Source of the DNA: Myxococcales bacterium
GTDB taxonomy: Bacteria; Myxococcota_A; UBA9160; UBA4427
Assembly (NCBI GenBank): GCA_012959805.1
Contig: DUCN01000080.1
Span: forward strand, 17,846-81,845
DNA: 64,000 bases
Reading direction: 5' to 3'
The position numbers and the translations under genes were made by a program. Below, one piece after another: positions 48,172 through 57,574 of the stretch (within the stretch, counting starts at the first letter, position 1; each line of letters opens with the position of its first letter). The notes beneath the pieces were generated by a model. That model did not search any database, had not been told where the DNA came from, and saw nothing but the letters and a program-made list of their open reading frames with translations.

Positions 48172-50367
48172 ATGCCTTATTGGTTTGAACCTACGTCCAT
48201 GTCCGTCGAAGTCGGCGGCCGGACCATGACCATCGAAACTGGCAAGATTGCCAAACAAGCGGCTGGTGCCGCGCTCGTCACTTACGGCGGTACGGTCGTT
48301 CTCGTGACCACCGTCCATTCCAGCCCTCGCCCGGGCATCGATTTCTTTCCCCTGACCGTCGACTTCGTTGAGAAGTTCGCCGCAGCAGGAAAGATTCCCG
48401 GCGGATTCTTCAAACGCGAAGGCCAACTCGGCGAGCGTGAAGTGCTTGTTTCCCGATTCATTGATCGGTCGATTCGGCCGCTCTTTGCCAGTGGCTATAA
48501 CGACGAGACTCAGGTGACCGCGACTGTTCTGTCGGCGGACCCAGAACATTCAGCCGATATGTGTGCGTTTGTAGGCGCCTCGGCGGCACTCTCGATCTCG
48601 GAGCTTCCCTTCATTGGTCCGATCGCGGCCGTGCGAATTGGTCGAGTCGATGGTGACTATGTGATCAATCCAACGCCCGAGGATCTCGAAGAAAGCGATC
48701 TCGAATTGATCGTGGCGGGCAACGAACTCTCGATCGTGATGGTCGAGGGCGGTGCCAAGCAGCTTCCCGAAGACGAGATCCTCGCGGCGCTGAAGCATGC
48801 GCACGGCGAACTTCAGCCGATCATCAAGGCCATCGAAGCTTTTGCAGCCAAGGTCGGTAAAGAGAAGCTCGTGATGCCTGAGGCGGCCGACATTTCGTCG
48901 CTGGAATCCAAGATTTCGGAACTGGCCGGTGATCGTTTGGCGGAGGCCTTCCAGATCAAGGAGAAGAAGGCACGCTCAAGTGCAGTGAAGGTCATCGAAA
49001 AAGAAATTCGCAATCAGTTCGACGAGGACTACCGAAATGAAGAGGTTTCGGTGAAGTCATTGGCTGACTTTGAGGCACGATCGAATGGCCTGCGGTCGAT
49101 GCAGGGCAATGTGAAGAACATCCTCCACGACCTCGGCGGAAACCTGATGCGCGAGCGCGTGTTGGCAACGGGTGAGCGGATCGATGGCCGAAAGGGCGAC
49201 GAGATTCGTCCGATCGCTTGTGAGGTTCGACCCATCCCGAGGCCGCATGGCGTCGCGCTCTTTACGCGTGGCGAGACGCAGGCCATGGTGACGGCCACCC
49301 TCGGCAGCGGATTCGACGAGCAGACGATCGACGGAATGACGGGTCGTTACAAGAAGAGCTTCATGTTGCATTACAACTTTCCATCGTTCTCGGTGGGCGA
49401 GGCTCGACCACTGCGCGGCCCGAGTCGGCGTGAAAAGGGACACGGGGCGCTCGCCGAGCGCGCGATTACACCGGTGCTGCCTGATCACGACGAATTCCCG
49501 TATACGATTCGCGTCGTGTCGGAGACCCTCGAATCGAATGGCTCTTCGTCGATGGCCGCGGTCTGTGGCTCGACGCTTGCGCTGCTCGACGCGGGTGCGC
49601 CGCTCAAGGCTCCGGTTGCCGGGATCGCGATGGGTCTGATTACCGATGGCAAGCGAACCGTGATCCTCTCGGACATTCTTGGGGACGAGGATCATCTCGG
49701 CGACATGGACTTCAAGGTGGCGGGTTCGAAGGAAGGCATCACTGCTCTCCAGATGGACATCAAGGTCACCGAGGTCGACTGGGACGTCATGGAGAAGGCG
49801 CTCGCGCAAGCGCGTGAAGGTCGGCTTCATATTCTTGGTTGCATGGACAAGGACACGTCTGAGGAGCTGCACGGCTTGAACGCACGGGAAGAGTTGCATG
49901 ACTTCGCTCCGCGAATGGAGGCTCTGCTGGTGAAGCCGGATCGGATTCGGGACATCATTGGCCCGGGCGGCAAGGTGATTCGCGCCATCCAGGAGACCAC
50001 GGGCGCCAAGATCGACGTCGAGGATTCGGGCAGGGTCACGGTCTTCGGACCCGATGGCGCTGCAGTCGAGCAGGCCATGGCGATGGTGAACGAGCTCACC
50101 CAGGAAGCCGAGATTGGCCGCATCTATCTCGCCAAGGTGAAGCGAATCGCGGACTTCGGTGCATTTGCCGAGATCTTCCCGGGAACCGACGGACTGATTC
50201 ACATCAGCCATCTAGCAGCGGGGCGAGTCGACAAGGTCACAGACGTCCTTGAAGAGGGTGACGAGGTCCTGGCCAAGTGCATCGACATCGATCCTTCTGG
50301 TCGAATCCGCCTGTCACGCAAGGAAGCACTTGCTGATCAGGCGGCTCAAGACGAGCAAGACGAGTAA
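48172..50367 (+). CDS. pnp: Polynucleotide phosphorylase
   Basis: 3'-5' exoribonuclease. Two RNase PH domains (first: [29 protein letters not shown]; second: [22 protein letters not shown] with [19 protein letters not shown]), an alpha-helical linker, then KH ([20 protein letters not shown]) and S1 ([18 protein letters not shown]) at the C-terminus. 731 residues is normal. AGGAG lies about ten bases before ATG 48172. Confidence 0.97.
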   Translation: MPYWFEPTSMSVEVGGRTMTIETGKIAKQAAGAALVTYGGTVVLVTTVHSSPRPGIDFFPLTVDFVEKFAAAGKIPGGFFKREGQLGEREVLVSRFIDRSIRPLFASGYNDETQVTATVLSADPEHSADMCAFVGASAALSISELPFIGPIAAVRIGRVDGDYVINPTPEDLEESDLELIVAGNELSIVMVEGGAKQLPEDEILAALKHAHGELQPIIKAIEAFAAKVGKEKLVMPEAADISSLESKISELAGDRLAEAFQIKEKKARSSAVKVIEKEIRNQFDEDYRNEEVSVKSLADFEARSNGLRSMQGNVKNILHDLGGNLMRERVLATGERIDGRKGDEIRPIACEVRPIPRPHGVALFTRGETQAMVTATLGSGFDEQTIDGMTGRYKKSFMLHYNFPSFSVGEARPLRGPSRREKGHGALAERAITPVLPDHDEFPYTIRVVSETLESNGSSSMAAVCGSTLALLDAGAPLKAPVAGIAMGLITDGKRTVILSDILGDEDHLGDMDFKVAGSKEGITALQMDIKVTEVDWDVMEKALAQAREGRLHILGCMDKDTSEELHGLNAREELHDFAPRMEALLVKPDRIRDIIGPGGKVIRAIQETTGAKIDVEDSGRVTVFGPDGAAVEQAMAMVNELTQEAEIGRIYLAKVKRIADFGAFAEIFPGTDGLIHISHLAAGRVDKVTDVLEEGDEVLAKCIDIDPSGRIRLSRKEALADQAAQDEQDE

Positions 50368-50386
50368 GCGGGCTGGCTCGCGCGTG

Positions 50387-50890
50387 ATGGACGAGCCCGA
50401 TTCGGGAAATGCAGGGTCGGCGCCTACGGCGTCGGCCCTGTCTCGTATTCGCGTCGAGATCACTCGGGATGCGCACGCGACGGATCTGCCTCTGCCCGAG
50501 GCCTCGACTGAGGCCGCCGCTGGGCTCGATCTGCGTGCAGCCATTGACGAGTCCATCCTCATTTCCGTTGGTCAGCGAAGTCTCATCCCAACGGGCTGGC
50601 ATATCGCGCTGCCTCTGGGATTCGAGGCCCAGGTCCGCCCCCGCAGCGGACTGGCCCTACGACATGGCATACTGATTCCCAACAGTCCCGGTACGATCGA
50701 TTCCGATTATCGCGGCGAGATTCAGGTCATCCTGATGAACGCGGGGACGCAGGACTTTCGAATCGAGCGAGGGGATCGCATCGCTCAACTCGTCGTGGCC
50801 CCCGTTGTTAGGCCAACCTGGGTTGAAGTCGAAACACTCGATTCGACTGCTCGCGGCCAAGGCGGATTCGGGCATACTGGACGGAGCTGA
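50387..50890 (+). CDS. dut: dUTP diphosphatase
   Basis: Converts dUTP to dUMP. Motifs: [10 protein letters not shown] (1), [11 protein letters not shown] (2), [17 protein letters not shown] (3), [16 protein letters not shown] (4) and [10 protein letters not shown] (5), the trimeric dUTPase signature. About 167 residues from ATG 50387, including about 20 unconserved N-terminal residues. A strong hairpin (50412-50440) lies over codons 9-18, so the start is uncertain. Placed directly after pnp. Confidence 0.93.
   Translation: MDEPDSGNAGSAPTASALSRIRVEITRDAHATDLPLPEASTEAAAGLDLRAAIDESILISVGQRSLIPTGWHIALPLGFEAQVRPRSGLALRHGILIPNSPGTIDSDYRGEIQVILMNAGTQDFRIERGDRIAQLVVAPVVRPTWVEVETLDSTARGQGGFGHTGRS
50412..50440 (+). 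other. Strong hairpin in first codons of dut
   Basis: CAGGGTCGGCGCC (50412-50424) pairs with GGCGTCGGCCCTG (50428-50440) with two G-U pairs and a TAC loop. There is no T run. It could be a pnp processing stem or a control of dut translation. Confidence 0.45.
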
Positions 50891-50913
50891 TCGGGTTTGT
50901 CGGGAGATGAGAG

Positions 50914-51960
50914 TTGAGTGAAGGCGAGAACGACGAGAAGATCTCAAGCGAGGCAACCGCCCCGGCCGTATTTGCCGACGATCCGGAAGCGGCGCCAGAA
51001 GACAGTCCAGCTGCGAACTCGGACAGCGCAGGCATGTCCGAGGCTGCAGTGAAGAAGGCATCTCGACGTCGAGATCTCCTGGTGCGGTTGGGCACGTCGG
51101 CCGTACTCATTCCCTTTGTGCTCTGGGCGATCGCACAGGGTGGACTGATTTATCTAGCGGTCGTTCTGGTCATCGGCACGGCCGCGCAGTACGAATTTTA
51201 CGGATTGATCGTCGACAAGGGTGCGAAGCCGATTCGATCGGTGGGCATGAGTTTTGGCGCCGCAGTGATCGTTGTTGCCTATTTTGGCAACGAGTATCAG
51301 GCGATGCTGCTCATGACTGCAACGCTTCTCGTCTTGATGATCGCTCAACTCGGAAAGAACGAGATTCATGAGGCGATGGCCAGCATCTCGGGAACATTCT
51401 TCGGTGTGTTCTATGTGAGCTGGCTGCTCAGCCATGCGATCCTGCTCCGCAAATTCGATATGGCCGCCGCCGCACACTACGATCCCGCGACCCTGGTGAC
51501 CCTCGGCTTCGGTCCGGGCAGCGGCATCTTCTTCATGGTGTACACCCTCGTGAGCGTCGTGGGCTGTGACGTTGGGGCTTATTTCGCAGGCCGCGCGTGG
51601 GGGCACCGAAAGCTCGCTCCTGAAATCAGCCCGAACAAGAGCGTCGAGGGCGCCCTGGGCGGCATCATTGCGGCTGGATTATTTGGCCTGTCCGTCAAGT
51701 TGATCTTTGATCAGTTCTGGCCGGATTGGTCCGCGGGGATTCCTTGGAGCGCGGCGTTGGGCTTCGCCGTTTTGCTGGCGGTTGTGGGAATCATCGGGGA
51801 TCTCGTCGAGTCGCTACTCAAGCGCGATGCCGCAGTGAAGGATACAGGCTCACTCTTGCCGGGGATGGGCGGGGTGCTCGATCGAATCGATGCGCCGCTT
51901 CTCGGGCTGCCGGCGATGTACTACCTGCTTCTGGGATATCTGTATTTTCAGACTCTCTAG
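50914..51960 (+). CDS. cdsA: Phosphatidate cytidylyltransferase
   Basis: Makes CDP-diacylglycerol. An acidic N-terminal extension of about 50 residues precedes eight or so membrane segments, and the signature GDLVESLLKRDAAVKDTGSLLPGMGGVLDRIDA lies near residues 292-325. 348 residues from TTG 50914, which has GGAG seven bases before. The extension is unlike the core and of unknown role. CdsA supplies PgsA, encoded further right. Confidence 0.92.
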   Translation: MSEGENDEKISSEATAPAVFADDPEAAPEDSPAANSDSAGMSEAAVKKASRRRDLLVRLGTSAVLIPFVLWAIAQGGLIYLAVVLVIGTAAQYEFYGLIVDKGAKPIRSVGMSFGAAVIVVAYFGNEYQAMLLMTATLLVLMIAQLGKNEIHEAMASISGTFFGVFYVSWLLSHAILLRKFDMAAAAHYDPATLVTLGFGPGSGIFFMVYTLVSVVGCDVGAYFAGRAWGHRKLAPEISPNKSVEGALGGIIAAGLFGLSVKLIFDQFWPDWSAGIPWSAALGFAVLLAVVGIIGDLVESLLKRDAAVKDTGSLLPGMGGVLDRIDAPLLGLPAMYYLLLGYLYFQTL

Positions 51961-51996
51961 GGGGAGGCGAGCGGGCTTCGGATTGGGGCGAGGGCG

Positions 51997-52887
51997 CTAG
52001 CGACTCTTTTTCCGGCTTTGGTCGCGCACGGCATCCAGGACGTGGCTCTCAGCCTGCGCGCCGAAACCGAGATTCGCGGCGTGGTCAAACTGGGCGAGCG
52101 TGAGAACACCGAGCGCTGAAGCGACTCCGAACTCCTGAGATAATTGGACCCCGTAGCGCGTGTCCTTGCGCCTTAAGTCTGTTGTAAAGGCGAGATTCTC
52201 GGCGTGGGATCCTGTCGCCATGATGCGCGCCTGGCGGCCAACGTGGAAGGAGCCCGCGGCGCCTTTGGCAAGGGCATCGGCCACCTGAGACAGATCGAGG
52301 CCGGCTCTCGCTGCCGATTCCATCGCTTCCGCGGTGGCGGCGATCTCGACGGCGCCCAGAAGATTCACAATCAATTTGTAGGCGGTTCCTGCGCCGACCG
52401 CGCCGAAATGGATGACCTCCTTCGAGAGCGCTGCCAGGACTGTTTTTGAATCCTCGAAGTCCTTGGGGTCGGCGCCTAACAAGAGCGTCAACTCTCCGCG
52501 TGCCGCGGTATCCGGCAAGCCCGTGACTGGACAATCGAGGAAGCGGATCTGCTTTCGACTGGCCGTTTCGGCGAGCTCGCAGACCCAGGCGTGGGAAAGC
52601 GTCGAACATTCGGCTGCGAAGGATCCCGCCTCCATGGCTTCGAGCAGGCCGGTGGCCCCCAGCCAGAGGCTGCGACTGGCCTCATCGTCGGAGACCATGA
52701 CAAACGTGATGTCGGCGCCCTCGGCCGCCGCCGCCGGCGAGTTCGCGATCGTGGCACCGACCTTGGCGAGGGTGGCCGTTTTTGCTGGGGATCGATTCCA
52801 GGCAGAGACCGTATGCCCGGCACGCAGAAGCGATGCCGCCATGCCCGCTCCCATTTGACCCAGCCCACAGAATGCAATTCTTGCCAT
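51997..52887 (-). CDS. 3-hydroxyisobutyrate dehydrogenase-family NAD(P) oxidoreductase
   Basis: A beta-hydroxyacid dehydrogenase of 296 residues. Rossmann motif IAFCGLGQMGAGMAASLL at residue 4, substrate motif DCPVTGLPDTA near 118 (usually DxPVSGG), catalytic Lys in GAGTAYKLIVNLL near 170. The C-terminal helical domain has the normal length. The substrate, a small 3-hydroxyacid or its relative, cannot be fixed. Convergent with cdsA. The 286 bases upstream of it, to purF, contain no gene. Confidence 0.9.
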   Translation of the reverse strand: MARIAFCGLGQMGAGMAASLLRAGHTVSAWNRSPAKTATLAKVGATIANSPAAAAEGADITFVMVSDDEASRSLWLGATGLLEAMEAGSFAAECSTLSHAWVCELAETASRKQIRFLDCPVTGLPDTAARGELTLLLGADPKDFEDSKTVLAALSKEVIHFGAVGAGTAYKLIVNLLGAVEIAATAEAMESAARAGLDLSQVADALAKGAAGSFHVGRQARIMATGSHAENLAFTTDLRRKDTRYGVQLSQEFGVASALGVLTLAQFDHAANLGFGAQAESHVLDAVRDQSRKKSR

Positions 52888-53173
52888 GATGACTCCTGCC
52901 GTTTGCGCCCATTCGCAGCGGCCAATCCGCAGGCAGCACCAGCGACGAATTGACGCTGATCGTCACGTCGTGAAGGCTTGGAGGCCGGGCTGCCCGTTGA
53001 TTTAGCGAAACGACTATTTAAGCCCGAGGGCACGCTCGTAGCAAGTTTCGTGCATTGGGCGATCGAGGTTTGACCCAGACACCCGCGATGTCTACTATGC
53101 GCCCCGTCGCAACACGACCTTCAATCTGGCCGTCGGGTTTCGACTTGGCTGCCCAGAACCCCTCGGTGCGTTG

Positions 53174-54793
53174 ATGACTGATAAAAGGCTGAAGCCTCCT
53201 AGTCGGCTGAAGGCTCCAAAAAGGCTGCAGGCTCCCCGAGATTTGAAGGCTTCCGCCAGCCCGCAACCATCTCATAACGCAAAGCCCAAGGCCATCTTGC
53301 CCTCGGCGAGTCGGCCTTTTGATCGGCTGTCGCCTGAGGAACTGACGACCCTGAATCGGGCGCATCGAGCGGATCGATTTCACGACCATTGCGGGGTATT
53401 TGGTGTTCATGGCCATGAGGATGCGTCGCATCTCACCTACCTCGGTCTCTACGCGCTTCAGCATCGTGGGCAAGAGAGCTGCGGAATCGTCTCCTCGAAT
53501 GGCAAGGAACACATCGCCCATCGTGCGATGGGCCTGGTCGCGGATACCTTTGGCACCGAGATTCTCGAACGTCTGAAAGGCCGACATGCAGTCGGTCACG
53601 TTCGGTACTCGACGGCCGGTGGCAGCATGCTCCGAAACGCTCAACCGATCTGTGCAAATACGGATGGGGGGCCGGTCTCGATTGCGCATAACGGCAATCT
53701 CGTGAACGCGGGCGTCATTCGCCGCGAACTCGAAGGCCGCGGAGCTATTTTCGGCTCGTCCTCGGACAGCGAGGTCCTGCTTCATCTGCTGGCCCGTTCG
53801 CGCGAGCGACATATGGAAGATCGCTTCATCGATGCGATTTCCCGCGTGAAGGGTGCCTTCAGCATCGCAATGTTGACGGATGATGCGCTGATCGCGGCGC
53901 GGGATCCGCACGGATTCAGACCCCTTTCGATCGGCCGGAAGGACGGGGCCTATATCATCTCGAGTGAGACGTGTGCGCTCGATCTGATTGGCGCGACCCA
54001 TGAACGGGATGTCGATCCCGGCGAAGTCATTGTGATTCGACGTGGGCGGCTGCGCAGCATCCGTCCCTTGTCGCGTGAAGCGGACGAGCATTTCTGCATC
54101 ATGGAGCAGATCTATTTTGCGCGACCGGATTCGCATCTCGTTGGGCATAACGTCTATGCGTACCGCAAGGAATTGGGGCGGGTTCTGGCTCGGGAACATG
54201 AGGTGGCCGCGGACATGGTCGTGCCAGTTCTCGATTCGGGGAATGCGGCGGCGCTAGGTTACGCGGAAGAGGCCGGGATTCCCTATGACACGGCGCTGAT
54301 TCGGAATCATTACGTGAGTCGTAGCTTCATCGAGCCGACTCAGAAAATTCGAGACTTCAAGGTTCGGGTCAAACACAATGCAATTCGAGGATTCCTCGAA
54401 GGCAAGCGCATGATTCTCGTTGATGACTCGATCATTCGCGGGACCACGCTGGTCAAGATCGTGGGGATGCTGCGCGCGGCCGGTGCGCGAGAGATCCATG
54501 TTCGAATTTCATCTCCGCCGACTATTGGCCCATGCCACTATGGAATCGATACCCCGAACAAAGAAGAACTGATCGCCTACACCCATACGATCGAAGAAAT
54601 ACGCGACAAGATTGGTGCGGACAGTCTCGGTTACTTGTCCGTCGAAGGTCTGCGCAACACCGCCGCAAAGGAGCTGAAGCGCGGCATCTGCGATGGTTGT
54701 TTCTCCAACGATTATCCAGTTCCCATCGACCCATTGCAGTCGATGCCGCAGCTGACTCTGTTTCGAGCGGTGAAGGAAGTCGAGACCGAGTGA
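53174..54793 (+). CDS. purF: Amidophosphoribosyltransferase with long N-terminal propeptide
   Basis: First step of purine synthesis. The mature enzyme begins at Cys in DHCGVFGVHGHEDA, the glutaminase nucleophile. Fe-S ligand cysteines are present in HFCIMEQIYFARPDS, IGPCHYGID and GICDGCFSND, so it is of the B. subtilis iron-sulfur type. PRTase motif VLVDDSIIRGTT. Here Cys is residue 73, so the propeptide is 72 residues where about ten are usual. Residues 5-28 are four six-residue repeats of the RLKxP type, encoded by an 18-bp imperfect tandem repeat. Confidence 0.93.
   Translation: MTDKRLKPPSRLKAPKRLQAPRDLKASASPQPSHNAKPKAILPSASRPFDRLSPEELTTLNRAHRADRFHDHCGVFGVHGHEDASHLTYLGLYALQHRGQESCGIVSSNGKEHIAHRAMGLVADTFGTEILERLKGRHAVGHVRYSTAGGSMLRNAQPICANTDGGPVSIAHNGNLVNAGVIRRELEGRGAIFGSSSDSEVLLHLLARSRERHMEDRFIDAISRVKGAFSIAMLTDDALIAARDPHGFRPLSIGRKDGAYIISSETCALDLIGATHERDVDPGEVIVIRRGRLRSIRPLSREADEHFCIMEQIYFARPDSHLVGHNVYAYRKELGRVLAREHEVAADMVVPVLDSGNAAALGYAEEAGIPYDTALIRNHYVSRSFIEPTQKIRDFKVRVKHNAIRGFLEGKRMILVDDSIIRGTTLVKIVGMLRAAGAREIHVRISSPPTIGPCHYGIDTPNKEELIAYTHTIEEIRDKIGADSLGYLSVEGLRNTAAKELKRGICDGCFSNDYPVPIDPLQSMPQLTLFRAVKEVETE
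53186..53257 (+). repeat. 18-bp imperfect tandem repeat (about four copies) in purF propeptide
   Basis: Units of the form AGGCTGAAGCCTCCTAGT recur four times with drift (53186, 53204, 53222, 53240) and encode RLKPPS, RLKAPK, RLQAPR, DLKASA. The core GGCTGAAGGCTCC is shared. Confidence 0.7.
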
Positions 54794-54999
54794 TAAGTCG
54801 CAGATGGACTCGTCGCCTGCTCGGCTGTTCGCGGACGCAGAGGCGGCGAGCGACTGGGCGAATCCCACAAGATGCAGCTCTGCTGCCCTGATCCTGCCCC
54901 TTCTCGATGCGACTTCCGACTCTTCCGATTTGAAAACTGTTTGACAGTCGGAGAATCCCTTCGGTGAATTCGCTGGCCCGCCGATAAAGTGGATGTGGC

Positions 55000-56472
55000 G
55001 TGGATCACCCGCGCGACGACTGTGCGCGCCTCAGGGCCGGGATAGTTTCAAAGTTGAACCAGAATTCCGTACAGATTCGATTCGGATCATCAGAGGAGCT
55101 GCGGCACGAGTTCGAGAAGAACATCTCGAATCGTGGCATCTTCATCGAGACCGAGAGTACGTTCGAAGTCCGCGCGACGATCGACGTTGAGATCGTTCTC
55201 GACTACTGCGCAGGTGCAGATTCAGATGCGGCCTCGAATGTCGCGATTACGCTGCGCGGGGAGGTCGTGCATTGCGTTCCCATTTCGATGACGGCGGCCG
55301 GAGCGACTCCGGGTGTTGCGATTCAGTTCGAAGACAGTGCACGTGAACTCTGCGAATCCTTCGAGCCCTTGCTCACGGCAGCTGCGATGGGCAATCCTGA
55401 ATTTATGCCGCTAGGCGATGCCGCGGCGGAGCCAACGTCATCGGGGATGGATGCGGCCCTCCAGCATTCCCAAGATCCGAACTCTGCGACTTCGACCAAC
55501 GCTTCTTCTGGTTCCTCACTCGGTGACGGGGCTACCGAGGCTCAGCCCTCCACCAGTCGAGATCGGCGAGGCGCCCATCGCGAAGCGGTTCGCGTGCCTG
55601 TTCGAATCATGCCGGCCATGAGTCCTCCCTTCGAAGCGACGAGTCGAGACTTGTCCGCGAGCGGCATTCTCCTCACAGTAAAAACCGTCCCACTCCCCGT
55701 CGGCGAAGTCGTCCGAACCTGCCTGTGGCATCCAAGCGGCGAACCCAGCATCGAGATCGATGGTCAGGTCGTCCGCGAGATCAAGAACAAGAGCGGTCGT
55801 ATTGCGGCGGTAGCCATTGCCTTTGATCGCCATCAGGCCGCCGACCCGCCGACCCGCGACTTGATCGATGAGGTCCGACACGCGGGCCATCGCAGCCGGC
55901 TTGGTGGAATCAGCGGATCGATCGTGGATCTCGGCCTCGCCAACATGCTGCAGATGTTTGATTCATCAGCGCCTCTGGGCACGATCGTCGTCGATCGAGA
56001 TGGCGAGCAGGGCTGGATCGCGTTTGCGCAGGGTCAGTTTCTGCATGCCGAACTCGGTGCCGCGGCCGGTCCGGATGCCCTGGTCGCGATGTTGGACTGG
56101 GGCGAGGGCCTGTTTCACTTCGAGGCAACCGTCGATGAGAAAATCGTTGCGAATGCGACGCCTCGCTCTCTTGAAGGCGTTGTCTTCGAAGCGATGTGCG
56201 CGCTCGATGAACGAGGTCGCTCCGACGAACAGGACGACGGCGACGAGGAAGACGACGTGTGCGTCGTCGGTGTGTCGACGATGTTCAGGGTCGACTTGGA
56301 ACAAGCGGAAATCTTGCGCTCGTTGCTCGGAAAGACAGAAGATGCGGTGCTCGAACTCGCAAAGTCGGGCATGGCGACGGCCAAGCTCAAAGAGATCATT
56401 CCCGAATCGTCGGACGCAATCCAAGAGGCACTCGAAAGCCTCGTTGAGCGCGGTGTCCTGATCCCACGTTAA
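55000..56472 (+). CDS. PilZ-PilZ-DUF4388 regulatory protein with C-terminal winged helix
   Basis: 490 residues. PilZ-like domain 1 (about 15-130) has KNISNRGIFIET (NxSxxG). Domain 2 (about 190-290) has HREAVRVPVR (RxxxR) and SRDLSASGILL (DxSxxG), the complete c-di-GMP motif. A DUF4388 domain (about 305-390: SGSIVDLGLANMLQMFDSSA) follows, then a region ending in a winged-helix-like fold (AKLKEIIPESSDAIQEALES). DUF4388 is typical of Myxococcota and relatives, in gliding/signalling proteins. The acidic stretch near 410 is a linker. It probably senses c-di-GMP; the output is unknown. The stop overlaps the protease gene's 3' end. Confidence 0.82.
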   Translation: MDHPRDDCARLRAGIVSKLNQNSVQIRFGSSEELRHEFEKNISNRGIFIETESTFEVRATIDVEIVLDYCAGADSDAASNVAITLRGEVVHCVPISMTAAGATPGVAIQFEDSARELCESFEPLLTAAAMGNPEFMPLGDAAAEPTSSGMDAALQHSQDPNSATSTNASSGSSLGDGATEAQPSTSRDRRGAHREAVRVPVRIMPAMSPPFEATSRDLSASGILLTVKTVPLPVGEVVRTCLWHPSGEPSIEIDGQVVREIKNKSGRIAAVAIAFDRHQAADPPTRDLIDEVRHAGHRSRLGGISGSIVDLGLANMLQMFDSSAPLGTIVVDRDGEQGWIAFAQGQFLHAELGAAAGPDALVAMLDWGEGLFHFEATVDEKIVANATPRSLEGVVFEAMCALDERGRSDEQDDGDEEDDVCVVGVSTMFRVDLEQAEILRSLLGKTEDAVLELAKSGMATAKLKEIIPESSDAIQEALESLVERGVLIPR

Positions 56473-57467
56473 TCCACTCGCTGCAGGCGGGTCCAGATCA
56501 TCCAGAACGCGCAGGCGAATAGGCTCGCGAGTCCAATCATCCATGCATTCTTGATTGCGATGGGCCGAAGGTCGCGTTCGTCACGATCGGTCGCGCTTTG
56601 GCAGTCGGGGTCGAGGGGGAAGTCGATTTTTTTATCGCCATCATCGTCTTCACCATTGGCGCATTGGGCTCGCGTCCAGCGGATGATTTCGCTGCGATAA
56701 TGAGAGATGTCGGCCGCATAGGTCGTATCGCCGTATTGAGTCGTTCCAGCGGGTGTCGGCGCGAGAGAGGAGACCGAGATCATCATTCCCATGAGTTGCC
56801 AGACGTCGTCGCGCTTGACGAAGACGGCACCGCCGGAATCGCCCACAGCGGCCACCGCCTCGAAGGTTGTGGTCTGGGGCGAGTGGGGTGGGTCAAAGAA
56901 GAATGTGAGCGCGCGGGTCGTCCATTCATTCTGGCGCAGCACGACGAAGCTCGATGCGACGCGGTTTGTTCCCCATCTCTTGCGTCCAGACTTGGACCAT
57001 TGGAAGCCGAAGCGCGTGCGACCGGCGTCGTTCCATTCGATGACCTTTGCGCGTTCGCGGCCGAAGCCGATCAGGAGCAGTTCCTCGCCAACGCTAGGCG
57101 GCTGCTTCGCCAACGGAAGAATCGGTAGATTCGGCAGCTCAGCATCGGTTGCCAGCTGAAAGACCAACATGTCTGCGGCAGTGCCATCGACATTCATTAG
57201 CGTTCGCGCGGAACCGAAATTTGGAAGAATGATTTCGTCATCGAGGATGACTTCTCCCATGCCGACGTGGCGGGCGGTCAGCGCCCAGCCCGCGCCAAGA
57301 TAGAGAACCGTGGGCCCTTCGTAGCGACGTTGGCTGACATGCAGCCAATAGGGGAAGTCGTCCGGGATGAGATCCTTCGGTTCTTGCTCTGGGCTCGCGA
57401 AGATGAGTGCGTCGGCGGTGGGGACGAGGAGGCCCGTGTGGGACAAGGCGAGAAGGAGGACGAGCAC
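56469..57467 (-). CDS. Membrane-anchored trypsin-like serine protease
   Basis: About 332 residues. Signal peptide VLVLLLALSHTGLLVPTADA, then a chymotrypsin-fold: GAGWALTARHVG with catalytic His, DMLVFQLA with Asp, GDSGGAVFV with Ser. After it, CANGEDDDGDKKIDFPLDPDC forms a DxDxDG-like loop with flanking Cys, then a final TM segment (WMIGLASLFACAFWMIWTRL) anchors the C-terminus. No good ribosome site exists; GTG 57467 is chosen from the signal peptide, and the longer frame upstream overlaps nadB and is not conserved. Confidence 0.75.
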   Translation of the reverse strand: MLVLLLALSHTGLLVPTADALIFASPEQEPKDLIPDDFPYWLHVSQRRYEGPTVLYLGAGWALTARHVGMGEVILDDEIILPNFGSARTLMNVDGTAADMLVFQLATDAELPNLPILPLAKQPPSVGEELLLIGFGRERAKVIEWNDAGRTRFGFQWSKSGRKRWGTNRVASSFVVLRQNEWTTRALTFFFDPPHSPQTTTFEAVAAVGDSGGAVFVKRDDVWQLMGMMISVSSLAPTPAGTTQYGDTTYAADISHYRSEIIRWTRAQCANGEDDDGDKKIDFPLDPDCQSATDRDERDLRPIAIKNAWMIGLASLFACAFWMIWTRLQRVD

Positions 57468-57574
57468 GAATTGGTGGACCCGCGCGAGGCCGCCTCGCTG
57501 GCTGAAAGGTTGGCGAATGGGTCGATCATCGTGGTCGGAGGCGACTCGAACTGCGCCGATGACTGCGCGGGATG

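Noticed and set aside
49057..50211. 384-residue minus-strand frame
   Set aside because: Antisense shadow of pnp.
53018..54199. 393-residue minus-strand frame
   Set aside because: It lies entirely opposite purF, has no recognisable motif, and owes its length to the GC-rich codon pattern.
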